Source: Faeciplasma sp900553675
GTDB lineage: Bacteria; Bacillota; Clostridia; Oscillospirales; Ruminococcaceae
Length of the DNA: 64,000 nt
Assembly (NCBI GenBank): GCA_958428235.1
Contig: CAUAFG010000015.1
Span: 1-64,000, forward strand
Direction of reading: 5' to 3'
Shown: positions 53,640-61,688 of the stretch, piece by piece
Numbering within the stretch: the stretch's first letter is position 1
Layout: every line of letters begins with the position of its first letter
Made by a program: the position numbers and the translations under genes
Notes under the pieces: generated by a model
Databases searched by the model: none
What the model was told of the DNA's origin: nothing
Seen by the model: only the letters and a program-made list of their open reading frames with translations

Positions 53640-54035
53640 TTACATAGAAACAACAGCGCTTGCTGCCTCGCTTGTCAGCCAATATGAGATTGTAGCTATA
53701 AACTCGCCGTTAGTCGGCTTGCCCTTGGCTTCGTTTATTGTAAAGCCAAACATCTTGTCAATGAGTTTTAAATCCCCGCGTGTGAAACAAATTCCGACAG
53801 CGTGTCTTATCGACCTTTCTACACACTGAGAGGTTGTGCCGTACTGATGCGCCACTGCCGGATAAATGTCCTGAGTGATTTTAATTCGGCTGTTGGTCTG
53901 CATAAGCGAAGAGTATATATTTACCGCTGAGCAGAGATATCTGTGTCCACTCAGACTTAATGGTATGCCAAGATTTATAAGAAGTGGTGAAACTATCAGC
54001 GAATTTTTGTTGGGTATAATCTCTTGTAACGACAT
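53640..54035 (-). CDS. Stand-alone Spo0A DNA-binding-domain protein, copy 2
   Basis: This is the 131-residue paralogue of the protein at 51572, identical except at three positions outside the recognition helix. Many third-codon differences separate the two genes, so both are probably under selection and not a very recent duplication. It shares promoter layout and 0A-like site with copy 1, and has its own terminator 120 bases downstream. Confidence 0.87.
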   Translation of the reverse strand: MSLQEIIPNKNSLIVSPLLINLGIPLSLSGHRYLCSAVNIYSSLMQTNSRIKITQDIYPAVAHQYGTTSQCVERSIRHAVGICFTRGDLKLIDKMFGFTINEAKGKPTNGEFIATISYWLTSEAASAVVSM

Positions 54036-54077
54036 TTAAGTCGCCCCTTTCATTCAAAAGATGTATTTTATGTTGAG

Positions 54078-54111
54078 ATTATAGCATAATTTGTAGAATA
54101 ATGGTGTCGAA
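54078..54111 (-). promoter_or_regulatory. Extended -10 promoter with 0A-box-like site, copy 2
   Basis: TATAAT (54083-54078, minus) with upstream TG, and TGTCGAA at 54105-54111, at the same 21-base distance as in copy 1. Confidence 0.6.
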
Positions 54112-54255
54112 TTTTCAAGAAATATGGTAGAAAATTTAATGTAATTTTGCTTTCAAACTGTGCAGATTGAATAAATTTGCTGTCGTATAGAACACTGATG
54201 CAAAAATGCAGAGAAATTTAGCAGCTTTTGTAATGAATATTAACATAGAAAATAA

Positions 54256-54310
54256 TAATCCCCATTATCGCAGCACAAAATCCTATCCTGTGTCTACGAT
54301 ATGGGGATTA
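54256..54310 (-). terminator. Terminator of the HerA/dynamin/toxin operon
   Basis: TAATCCCCAT (54256-54265) pairs with ATGGGGATTA (54301-54310), and ATCG/CGAT extends it past a bulge. On the minus strand TTATTTTC follows. Confidence 0.7.
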
Positions 54311-54356
54311 TATCAATTTCGCTTAAACCAAAGTATTATATTGTCAAAAAGCCGGA

Positions 54357-54800
54357 TTACAAATATATGTCCTGACTTCCAATCGAATATTCAGGATAAA
54401 TCTGAACACCGATGCCATGCTCCTTATCCCATATACAGTTGAACAGCATTATTGCGGTACCGTCCTGCTTGATTAGAAGCGAAGTTGGTGTAACAATGCC
54501 GGAAAGCTCGGAAGCAGAACCAATTCGTCTTGCACCGAACCATACCGCAGATAATTCCTCACAGTTGTCGTTTATATATCCAATAATCATTTCAGATATC
54601 TTCTTGGATACCGACTCAAAGTTAGCTTCGTACCATTGATAACTGCTGCGCTGTTCGTCTGTAATTGCTTTTCCGGAGTAAGCTTTTGCAGCGATAGTTA
54701 TGTTCCATTCCCTGCCAAACAAATTGATTTCGGCATTTTTGTACCATCTGTGCTTATACTTCATCTCGCCAAATACGGCATCGTATATTGAAACTTCCAT
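54357..54800 (-). CDS. Probable immunity protein (DUF6985-like)
   Basis: The 147-residue protein has YDAVFGEMKYKHRWYKN at the start and CIWDKEHGIGVQIYPE near the end. This resembles DUF6985-type proteins, which carry a C(T/I)WDxEHGxGV block and are frequent immunity candidates in polymorphic-toxin loci. The ATG at 54800 follows GAAAGGAAG. It lies 14 bases after the HNH-type toxin gene, the standard immunity position. It is the last gene of the operon. Confidence 0.72.
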   Translation of the reverse strand: MEVSIYDAVFGEMKYKHRWYKNAEINLFGREWNITIAAKAYSGKAITDEQRSSYQWYEANFESVSKKISEMIIGYINDNCEELSAVWFGARRIGSASELSGIVTPTSLLIKQDGTAIMLFNCIWDKEHGIGVQIYPEYSIGSQDIYL

Positions 54801-54814
54801 TATCGCACTTCCTT

Positions 54815-55378
54815 TCAGCAAATGTTATTTTGGTTCTTATACTCAGAAACGCCGCCCGAATGCGAGATGTTTCCATGAACCTCCGTTGGAACCTTCAGCA
54901 TTGTTGCACAGTCTCTGCACTCATGCCAGGTGTATCCGCTTTCCTTCCGCCATTTGGCAACTTCCTCAGGAGAGCATCCGCGCTGCTCTGCCATTTTTTC
55001 ATCTGCCTGATCGAAGTTGGACGCTCTATCGTCAGAAAAATCATCTATTTCAACTGTTCCCTTGGCAACCTCTGAAAAATCCGGCTCTCCGCCATTAAAT
55101 TGTATTCCTTCGATTTTGTACTGTGCAAGTATTTCTCCCCACGTTTTATTTTCGGGATTGGTGCCGTTTCTGTCACCTGGTTCAACATTTTTGTCGGGAT
55201 TCCATATAGAATCACCAGGTTTGCCGCTCCACTCTCCGCCGTGGCGAGGCAGCATTCCTGATTTTTCAAGCTTGATTTTTGCATCAAGCTTTTCAGTGTC
55301 GACCGACTCTATTGATGAGTGTATCTCGTTTTTTGGCATTTCTATGCTCACAGATTCCATTCTGCCCATCGGATTCAC
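54815..55378 (-). CDS. HNH-type nuclease toxin domain protein
   Basis: The 187-residue protein ends in a polymorphic-toxin nuclease module. SGYTWHECRDCATMLKVP at 147-164, EVHGNISHSGG at 166-176 and the preceding FSEVAKGTVEIDDFSDDRAS match HNH/ENDO VII-type (WHH-like) DNase toxins; likely catalytic or metal residues are H152, H168 and H173. The first 80 residues are variable and hydrophilic, with no signal peptide, and may dock to the ATPase or carrier. The start is GTG overlapping the ATPase stop (GTGA), preceded by GGGGGAG. Translation is therefore coupled to the HerA-type ATPase. Confidence 0.8.
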   Translation of the reverse strand: MNPMGRMESVSIEMPKNEIHSSIESVDTEKLDAKIKLEKSGMLPRHGGEWSGKPGDSIWNPDKNVEPGDRNGTNPENKTWGEILAQYKIEGIQFNGGEPDFSEVAKGTVEIDDFSDDRASNFDQADEKMAEQRGCSPEEVAKWRKESGYTWHECRDCATMLKVPTEVHGNISHSGGVSEYKNQNNIC

Positions 55379-58300
55379 ATTATTCTCCCCCTTTCAGATA
55401 TACTTTCAACCCAATTTTTATAGAAAACCGCTCCATCCGTGTTTTCCTCACTATATGCCTTTACAAGATAATGACTGATAGTCAACAGTATATCATCCGA
55501 AACGTCGGTTATCTTTCGGGCAATGAGAGTGTTTAAGCTGCACGTAAAGCCAAAGGCGTCAAATGAAAGCTCTCTTACTTCCTTAACCGCTTCAGACAAG
55601 CCAAGGATGTTGGCAATAAGATGCGCCTGCTCTGAAAAGTTCTTTTCATCCCATATGCGAAGACTGCCTCTTTCGCGATATTCCTTGGACAACGAGTAAA
55701 GCATAACCTTTGTTTTAACGCTGCAATCGCATTTTTCTATAGAATCTACAACCTGATTGCAGTTGATTCTTTTCGGACTATCCAGCCGCTTTTGTGCAAC
55801 AATGTTGATAAGAACATCAGCAGCCTGCTTTGACTGCAAGACTGTTTCCTGCTGAGATGGTTCTGAAAACTCCTTTTCTTCGCCTTTAAACCTGTCTATC
55901 CTGCACAGCACGGGTTCAACCCAGTCGTTTTGATAAACAACCGCAACACCTTGGGGTAAGCGGGCTATCTCGTCAATCTGATTGTCATTGAGAGCGGCGG
56001 ATTTTCCAAGCATACGCCTGTCGTTTTCCTCCGGCAAACGCATTATTATTTTGGTATTTGTGTTTTTTATAGCCGAGATATCAACCGAGCTTGGAGATTG
56101 ATCCGCTATTATGAAGCCCTCTCCATATGTCCTCATTTCGGCAATCGCGTTGGAAAGCATCTCAACCGACTTGCCAAAGATATTGCTTCCCTCTACGGAC
56201 GAAGGGCTTGATGTGCCCAGAATATTGTGGGCTTCCTCCAAAACGGTAATGTGCTTTAATCTGCTGTTTGATTCAGTTCCTGCGCTCATTCTGTATTCGG
56301 ACAGTCTCATAACAAGAACGCCCATTATGAGAGACTTTGTTTCCTGTGAACCGATACGGCTGAGGTCAACAATAACGTTTGTGTCAAACAAAGTTTTGCT
56401 ATCAATCTCATTTGCCGAGAATATCTGTCCGTTCAGACCGTTTGTCAATGAGTTTACTCGTGTTGTCAGAGAACCGGCATAATTTGATTTTACCTCCTCG
56501 GAATATGCAGAATTGTTTATTACCCTTACAAGCTGTTCAAGCAGGTCGCGGAAGGTTGGGAAAAGCGTATTTGATATCGTGTTTGTTGAAGTGGTCAGAT
56601 CCCATCCGCAGGAGCTGTAGGATGACAGCAATGCTTCCTTAAGCACAGCCGGCATTGCTGCGTACATCGGCCAGCATACGTTAAAGATTTCTATAAGTCT
56701 GTCTATATGCTCAAGGACGTGAATCTCTTTCGGGAACTTAAACGGATTGATTCTTAAAAGCATGGTGTAAGCGGGATTTGTTCCGAATACTGAAACATTG
56801 CGCTTGTGACCAAATACGCGCTTATATTCGCCCTTTGCAGGTTCAATCACCATGAATGAGAATGAATCATTATGCATTGTTGTAAGCTTGCTCAGAAGCG
56901 TATATATAGTATTTGATTTTCCGCTTCCGGTTGCACCTGAGATAAACGTATGCATGGCGAGACTATCAACGTCAAGAGAAACGGTTGACGAATCAATTTC
57001 GCGACCCATGTTAAAGATTTTGCCTATGTTTACAGAATCATCAGCATCTTCCCTATTGTATTTTACGATTTCCTTTCCGAAATCGGCATGCTTTATTACA
57101 GGGAAACCGCAGACGGAGTTGCGGGGCAGTCCCATATGAATAGCAAGCTCATTTCCGCTGACAAGGCTTGTGGGCATAACCGGTATATCATATCCATTGA
57201 CCGAGTACGAAAAGACCGGATGTATAAAATTGCGAACATACTTTGCTATCTGCATATTTTTTGTAGAAGTATCAGCGGGTACTGCTAATGGCTGGTTCCA
57301 TGTGTTGATGGCTGAAACCTCCAAGCCGGAGTTTTCTCCGCTCATCAGAGCTTTATATGTAGCTGCCGCAACCTTTGATACCGACGAATCCTCGCTAAGA
57401 AAATAGGCGGCGCATTCCCACATACCAGCACTTTCAAACTCGGAAAGACGCTCCAGCTGCTTATCGATTCGATCAAGCATTCCTATCAGCGGCTTGTTTT
57501 GAACGGTTAGCTGGAGGTTTTGATTTTCTCCGGTAGACAGTCCCACAGAATGGGACGAGCTTTGAGACGTTCCGTAAGAAGAGGAGTTACTTGTGGAATC
57601 AGAGCTGCTGCATGAAACGCTTTTGCTTCCTCCTCCGCTCGTCCGACTTACGTTTTTATTTGTTGCGATTGTTACTACCGCTCCTATTAGTCCGCCGACC
57701 GCACCACCGACTAGCGTTCCGGCTCCGGGAATGATGCTGCCGATTGCGGCACCGGCGGCAGTTAATGAAGCTCCTATCGTACTACCAATTTTACTGCCGG
57801 TTGTCTGTCCGCTTATGGTTTTAGCAGTGCCGGTGTTTTTATTCACTGATTTAGTTTCCGATGATGTCGTGACAGTACCGGAGGACGTGGTTTTGCTTGT
57901 TCCGCTTGTTTCTGTATCTGAAGATGTCTGAGCGGTATTTTTACCGTAAGCTACAACCGTATTGGCATACGGCGACAGCTGAGTATATATGTTTTCGTAT
58001 CCCTGCCGTACAAGACTTAACTGCTCTTGTGACGTGGAATTGGCGATTATAACTGCGGTATATTTGCTTCCCTGCATTGCAAGAGCAAGCTTTTCCAAGC
58101 CCTGCAGATATTCGTTGTTGTCCACAAAATCCTTGTTCTTATTGTTGGCAACGCATGACACCGCTGAAATGGAATTGTCTGCGATGGAATTGAGCAAGCT
58201 CTCAATCTGTCCCACCTTCAGATTTTCTGTCTTTGTGCCTGGGAACTGCCCTTTCATGGCATTGACAAGGGTCGAATAGGAGGTTTGAGTACTGTTATTA

Positions 58301-58659
58301 TCGGACAGTGAGCGAATGCCGAGGTAGAAATCCGTTTTCGTGCCGTCGCTGCTGATAACCGTTACAATAGCGCTGTTAGTTGCCGCAACTGCGTTAAATA
58401 CACTTGCGAACTTGTATGTTGCTGACTCGTCTTGCTCGTAAACCATTTCGGTTATCTTAAACAGCCTGATTTTTCCCAAGCTGTTGGCTAACTGGCTGTC
58501 ATCGAGCGGGACAACCGGCAGGTCAGGCAGCTTTGTTATGTAGTTTTTCAAAACCACATCGTCGACTAATCTAAATGCCGCGGAGAAATTGTCTTGCAGA
58601 GATTTCATCTGCGGTATTTCAACCTCTTGGGAGGCTGATGAAATAATATTATTATCCAC
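55375..58659 (-). CDS. HerA/VirB4-type ATPase with internal glycine-zipper segment
   Basis: The 1094-residue protein has an N-terminal globular domain (1-240), a Ser/Thr-rich linker, a glycine-zipper hydrophobic stretch (about 288-334, with repeated G-x-x-x-G such as GAGTLVGGAVGGLIGA), a second Ser-rich linker (about 340-375), and a HerA/FtsK-like motor. Motor motifs are Walker A GATGSGKSNT at 575-584, EPAKGEYKRVFG, Walker B ITVLEEAHN at 804-812 and sensor IADQSPSS near 851. The layout suggests a membrane-inserted translocase or pump. The GTG start follows GGAGG. It is upstream of and coupled to the toxin gene. Confidence 0.82.
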   Translation of the reverse strand: MDNNIISSASQEVEIPQMKSLQDNFSAAFRLVDDVVLKNYITKLPDLPVVPLDDSQLANSLGKIRLFKITEMVYEQDESATYKFASVFNAVAATNSAIVTVISSDGTKTDFYLGIRSLSDNNSTQTSYSTLVNAMKGQFPGTKTENLKVGQIESLLNSIADNSISAVSCVANNKNKDFVDNNEYLQGLEKLALAMQGSKYTAVIIANSTSQEQLSLVRQGYENIYTQLSPYANTVVAYGKNTAQTSSDTETSGTSKTTSSGTVTTSSETKSVNKNTGTAKTISGQTTGSKIGSTIGASLTAAGAAIGSIIPGAGTLVGGAVGGLIGAVVTIATNKNVSRTSGGGSKSVSCSSSDSTSNSSSYGTSQSSSHSVGLSTGENQNLQLTVQNKPLIGMLDRIDKQLERLSEFESAGMWECAAYFLSEDSSVSKVAAATYKALMSGENSGLEVSAINTWNQPLAVPADTSTKNMQIAKYVRNFIHPVFSYSVNGYDIPVMPTSLVSGNELAIHMGLPRNSVCGFPVIKHADFGKEIVKYNREDADDSVNIGKIFNMGREIDSSTVSLDVDSLAMHTFISGATGSGKSNTIYTLLSKLTTMHNDSFSFMVIEPAKGEYKRVFGHKRNVSVFGTNPAYTMLLRINPFKFPKEIHVLEHIDRLIEIFNVCWPMYAAMPAVLKEALLSSYSSCGWDLTTSTNTISNTLFPTFRDLLEQLVRVINNSAYSEEVKSNYAGSLTTRVNSLTNGLNGQIFSANEIDSKTLFDTNVIVDLSRIGSQETKSLIMGVLVMRLSEYRMSAGTESNSRLKHITVLEEAHNILGTSSPSSVEGSNIFGKSVEMLSNAIAEMRTYGEGFIIADQSPSSVDISAIKNTNTKIIMRLPEENDRRMLGKSAALNDNQIDEIARLPQGVAVVYQNDWVEPVLCRIDRFKGEEKEFSEPSQQETVLQSKQAADVLINIVAQKRLDSPKRINCNQVVDSIEKCDCSVKTKVMLYSLSKEYRERGSLRIWDEKNFSEQAHLIANILGLSEAVKEVRELSFDAFGFTCSLNTLIARKITDVSDDILLTISHYLVKAYSEENTDGAVFYKNWVESISERGRIM

Positions 58660-58685
58660 TTTATTACCTCCGTTTCATAACAAAA

Positions 58686-59363
58686 TCATTTCTGCCTGTT
58701 GGCGGAAATAATAGCGCAGCCCGCTCCGGCAACCGCAACGCCCGCAGCAACCACAACCGGCTTTAAAGTAACCGCTCCTGCAACCGCTATAGCACCGCCG
58801 CCCACTGCCATAGCGATTCCTACATTAAAACCCGGTTCGCTCCTTCTATCCGAAGTATCGGACTCTGAGTGCACTTTTTCGGAAATCTGCTTTCTTCCGG
58901 TTTTGCCTTCCGACTTCTTTGCGGTCTGCCTTTTCTGCGAATCGGCTGAAGATTCCTTTTCTTTGCCACGCTCTGTTTCGCCGATGATTGTGCGACCGGT
59001 ACGGCTGTTTCCGCTTGCGGGCTTTGAAGTCTTTTTTTCAGATGGCTCAGCAGGCTTAGGCGTAGCTCCGATTTCGTTCAGATATGTAATTACTTCTTTT
59101 AAGTGTTTAATGCGTTCGGGAGCAAAATTCAGCATAAGTGTTGCTTTTTGAACATTGAGGTATCGCATATTCCATTTTTTCTTGTCTAACTCGAATGGCT
59201 CGTTATCATACTTTTGGGTAACTTGCACATGGCGCGACGCATATTCAAAAGCTTCATCGAAGGTCTTAAACGTACTATCAATAATCAAATAGTCCAATAG
59301 CACACTTCTTACCCTATAGGCATTACCGTTTTGGACGTTATCCATAAATTCGCGTGATACCAT
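58686..59363 (-). CDS. Membrane protein with helical N-domain and C-terminal glycine zipper
   Basis: No named family. Of 225 residues, 1-100 form a compact helical region. Residues 100-175 are a Lys/Glu/Ser-rich linker. The end has two short hydrophobic Gly/Ala segments (VGIAMAVGGGAIAVAGAVT, then VVVAAGVAVAGAGCAII), again a glycine-zipper style membrane hairpin. GGAGG precedes the ATG. It lies between the dynamin and ATPase genes (12 and 26 bases) and is likely a membrane partner in the same complex. Confidence 0.72.
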   Translation of the reverse strand: MVSREFMDNVQNGNAYRVRSVLLDYLIIDSTFKTFDEAFEYASRHVQVTQKYDNEPFELDKKKWNMRYLNVQKATLMLNFAPERIKHLKEVITYLNEIGATPKPAEPSEKKTSKPASGNSRTGRTIIGETERGKEKESSADSQKRQTAKKSEGKTGRKQISEKVHSESDTSDRRSEPGFNVGIAMAVGGGAIAVAGAVTLKPVVVAAGVAVAGAGCAIISANRQK

Positions 59364-59375
59364 AAATCAGCCTCC

Positions 59376-61685
59376 TTAAATTTCCAGTATGGAATCAAGC
59401 TTCTGCTTAATTAATTCCAAACGTGCAAGCTTATCGTTTGCCTGCTTTAATGCTTCCTCTGCAGCTTCCTTTGATACCAAAGCACTTGAAAGCTCCTTTG
59501 CCTTATTTGAGAGAATTTCATCCACCTCGTCGAATTGGTAATAGAAGTATTCCTTAATTCGAGTTGTTTCATTATCCGCGAATTCCGAAATCTTAATTTG
59601 CTCTTCTGCAAGAGCTTGACGGATTGGCGAAATAAGGCTATTCAGCAGCTTTTCTCTGCTAACGAACTTTACTTCCTCGGTTACATCTACATAACGCTGC
59701 TCTTCAACATCATAATAGTCGCCCTTGATCAACCTCATAGGGTTAAACCACTTTCTTTTTTTAGTAACCGTCACAGTTCTAAGCTCAGTGCGAGTTTCAG
59801 TTCGTGAATCAATCGAATCATCAATAACCTCGTCTGCGTCTTTGATGGTGGCAAGTCTGCCCTTTACGAACGATGTCAGATCGATTGTAAAAACGTCGGT
59901 ACTGAATTCTTCGCTCAGGGCTGAAAGACGTTTTACGTATTCATTGAGCAGTTTTTCGCCTTTTTCTTTTATGTCTTCGTCAAGCAATCGGTCTACCGCA
60001 ACCTGAAACTCGTTTCCCTTATCTTCTACCATTCTGGAGAATTTCCTGATGAAATCTAATGCATCATCTTCATCCAGTTCTTTTCTTGTGCATTCCCTCT
60101 GGCAGAAGTCTGTCATGGTTTCTTCTACATCGGCAGCTAATGCCGCTACATCATGCTTAAGCTTTGTTGATATCTCTAAAGATGATATTTTCCTCTTAAA
60201 TGCCTCGTTTTCCTTTTTACTTGTCAGCTTTTCGTTCAGCTTATCAATACTCTCTTTTATTGTGCTTATTTCGTCTGTTCTTGAGGCAATATCTTTTTTA
60301 GTTTTCTCAAACGCCTCGGTGCTTTCGAGCTGATTTTTAAAGGTATCTACCAAAGCGGCAATTTTCTGAGGGCGACAGTATTTGGTGACATACATCTTGA
60401 TAGTTTCCTCGATGCCGCGTATGCCGGAGTGAATCAAAGCCTGACCGTAAATATCATTGGCTTCTATCGCTTCTTGGAGTTCCTTATCAATCTGAAGCTG
60501 ACTGTTGCTGACAAGCTTGGGGTACTGCTCTAAATGCAGCTGCTGCTCATCTATCAGCTTTTCTGCTCTATAATGTAAATCTCTGTAAATCCTGCGCTTT
60601 TCGTCATCATCATGGCAGTTTTCATAACGGCGAACTAAAAGAGCAGGTAAAGCAGCTGCGGGAAAAATGTTGGGATCTTTTATCCCCATTTCCTCAAGAT
60701 ATTCTGTAACTTTTTTAATGACATCGCTTGCAACGTTGTCGTCTTCTTCATTATAACCATCAAGTTTGTTTATAACGAACATAAATCTTTCTCGGGACTG
60801 CTTGCCGCCTGCGCTCATGCTTTTTGCGATTCGTTTTAAGTGATAATCCTGGTCGGTATTGTTTAATGTAGTGCCATCCATTACAAACAATACAAGGGAT
60901 TTCGATGACTGATCAAGAGCTTCATTAGTAACCAGCCCATGATTTTTGTTCAGAGCATTATTGGGACCGGGAGTGTCAACAAGAACCAAAGACGCTTCGT
61001 CAGAGGTCACAAACGGTATGTCACCGGAAACATGGATTTCTCTAACTTCTGGATTATCGTTAAGTTCAGACATGGTTTTATAGTCCAGAACAGAATAATG
61101 ACCAAGTTCATTTCCCTGAGCGTCAACCACGGTTGCTTTAAACGTTTTGTCGTCATCATCCTTGATTCTTGTTATCGTAGCAGTGCAGGCACCATTCTTG
61201 GATGGCATCAGCTTCTGACCGAGCAGCGCGTTAACAAGCGTTGATTTGCCGGCGCTCATTGTTGCGGTTACGTTGACCTCGAATTCCTCGTTTGAAGCCT
61301 TTTCAAATGCATCATTAATGGCTGCCGACTGAAGCTCTTCAAACGGAAGCTCCTTTATTTTTTTGAAAAGCTCTTTAATGCTTTTTTCCTTGTCGTCAAA
61401 CTCTTTTGCCGGTATCTTCTTGATGGTAAAGTGAATACCGTCTTTCTCAGCATTTTTGGTTGCTTCGAGCAAGTCCTGATAATCTGGTTCTGTTCCGTGG
61501 AAAGTGATTTCAAACGTATCGTCGTTATACTCGTTTGCTAAAAGCGAAGGAATCTGATCGACCCATAGCTGAAATCGCTTATTAAGACAATGATTAAGTT
61601 TACTGTCGGTTTTCAGGGCTTCGCCATTCACCTCGACCTTTGACTTTACTTTGTACGGATTGTGTTCGATAAATACTTTCTGCAT
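59376..61685 (-). CDS. Dynamin-like GTPase A (long)
   Basis: The 769-residue protein has an N-terminal extension of about 120 residues, then a dynamin-family GTPase: G1 ATMSAGKST at 141-149, G2 Thr in GACTATIT, G3 DTPGP at 237-241, G4 NKLDG at 306-310. The C-terminal half is a long helical stalk with coiled coils and a central Lys-rich segment that could touch lipid. Bacterial dynamins remodel or repair membranes. It lies 3 bases downstream of a second dynamin gene, an arrangement common for paired bacterial dynamins. AAGGAGG precedes the ATG. Confidence 0.86.
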   Translation of the reverse strand: MQKVFIEHNPYKVKSKVEVNGEALKTDSKLNHCLNKRFQLWVDQIPSLLANEYNDDTFEITFHGTEPDYQDLLEATKNAEKDGIHFTIKKIPAKEFDDKEKSIKELFKKIKELPFEELQSAAINDAFEKASNEEFEVNVTATMSAGKSTLVNALLGQKLMPSKNGACTATITRIKDDDDKTFKATVVDAQGNELGHYSVLDYKTMSELNDNPEVREIHVSGDIPFVTSDEASLVLVDTPGPNNALNKNHGLVTNEALDQSSKSLVLFVMDGTTLNNTDQDYHLKRIAKSMSAGGKQSRERFMFVINKLDGYNEEDDNVASDVIKKVTEYLEEMGIKDPNIFPAAALPALLVRRYENCHDDDEKRRIYRDLHYRAEKLIDEQQLHLEQYPKLVSNSQLQIDKELQEAIEANDIYGQALIHSGIRGIEETIKMYVTKYCRPQKIAALVDTFKNQLESTEAFEKTKKDIASRTDEISTIKESIDKLNEKLTSKKENEAFKRKISSLEISTKLKHDVAALAADVEETMTDFCQRECTRKELDEDDALDFIRKFSRMVEDKGNEFQVAVDRLLDEDIKEKGEKLLNEYVKRLSALSEEFSTDVFTIDLTSFVKGRLATIKDADEVIDDSIDSRTETRTELRTVTVTKKRKWFNPMRLIKGDYYDVEEQRYVDVTEEVKFVSREKLLNSLISPIRQALAEEQIKISEFADNETTRIKEYFYYQFDEVDEILSNKAKELSSALVSKEAAEEALKQANDKLARLELIKQKLDSILEI

Positions 61686-61688
61686 AGT

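Larger units (their letters stand above)
53638..54139. repeat. Direct repeat copy 2 (Spo0A-C gene plus promoter)
   Basis: The second copy of the ~0.5 kb repeat at 51570-52077, in the same orientation and about 2.07 kb away. The two copies bracket the DUF3990 cassette. Confidence 0.88.
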
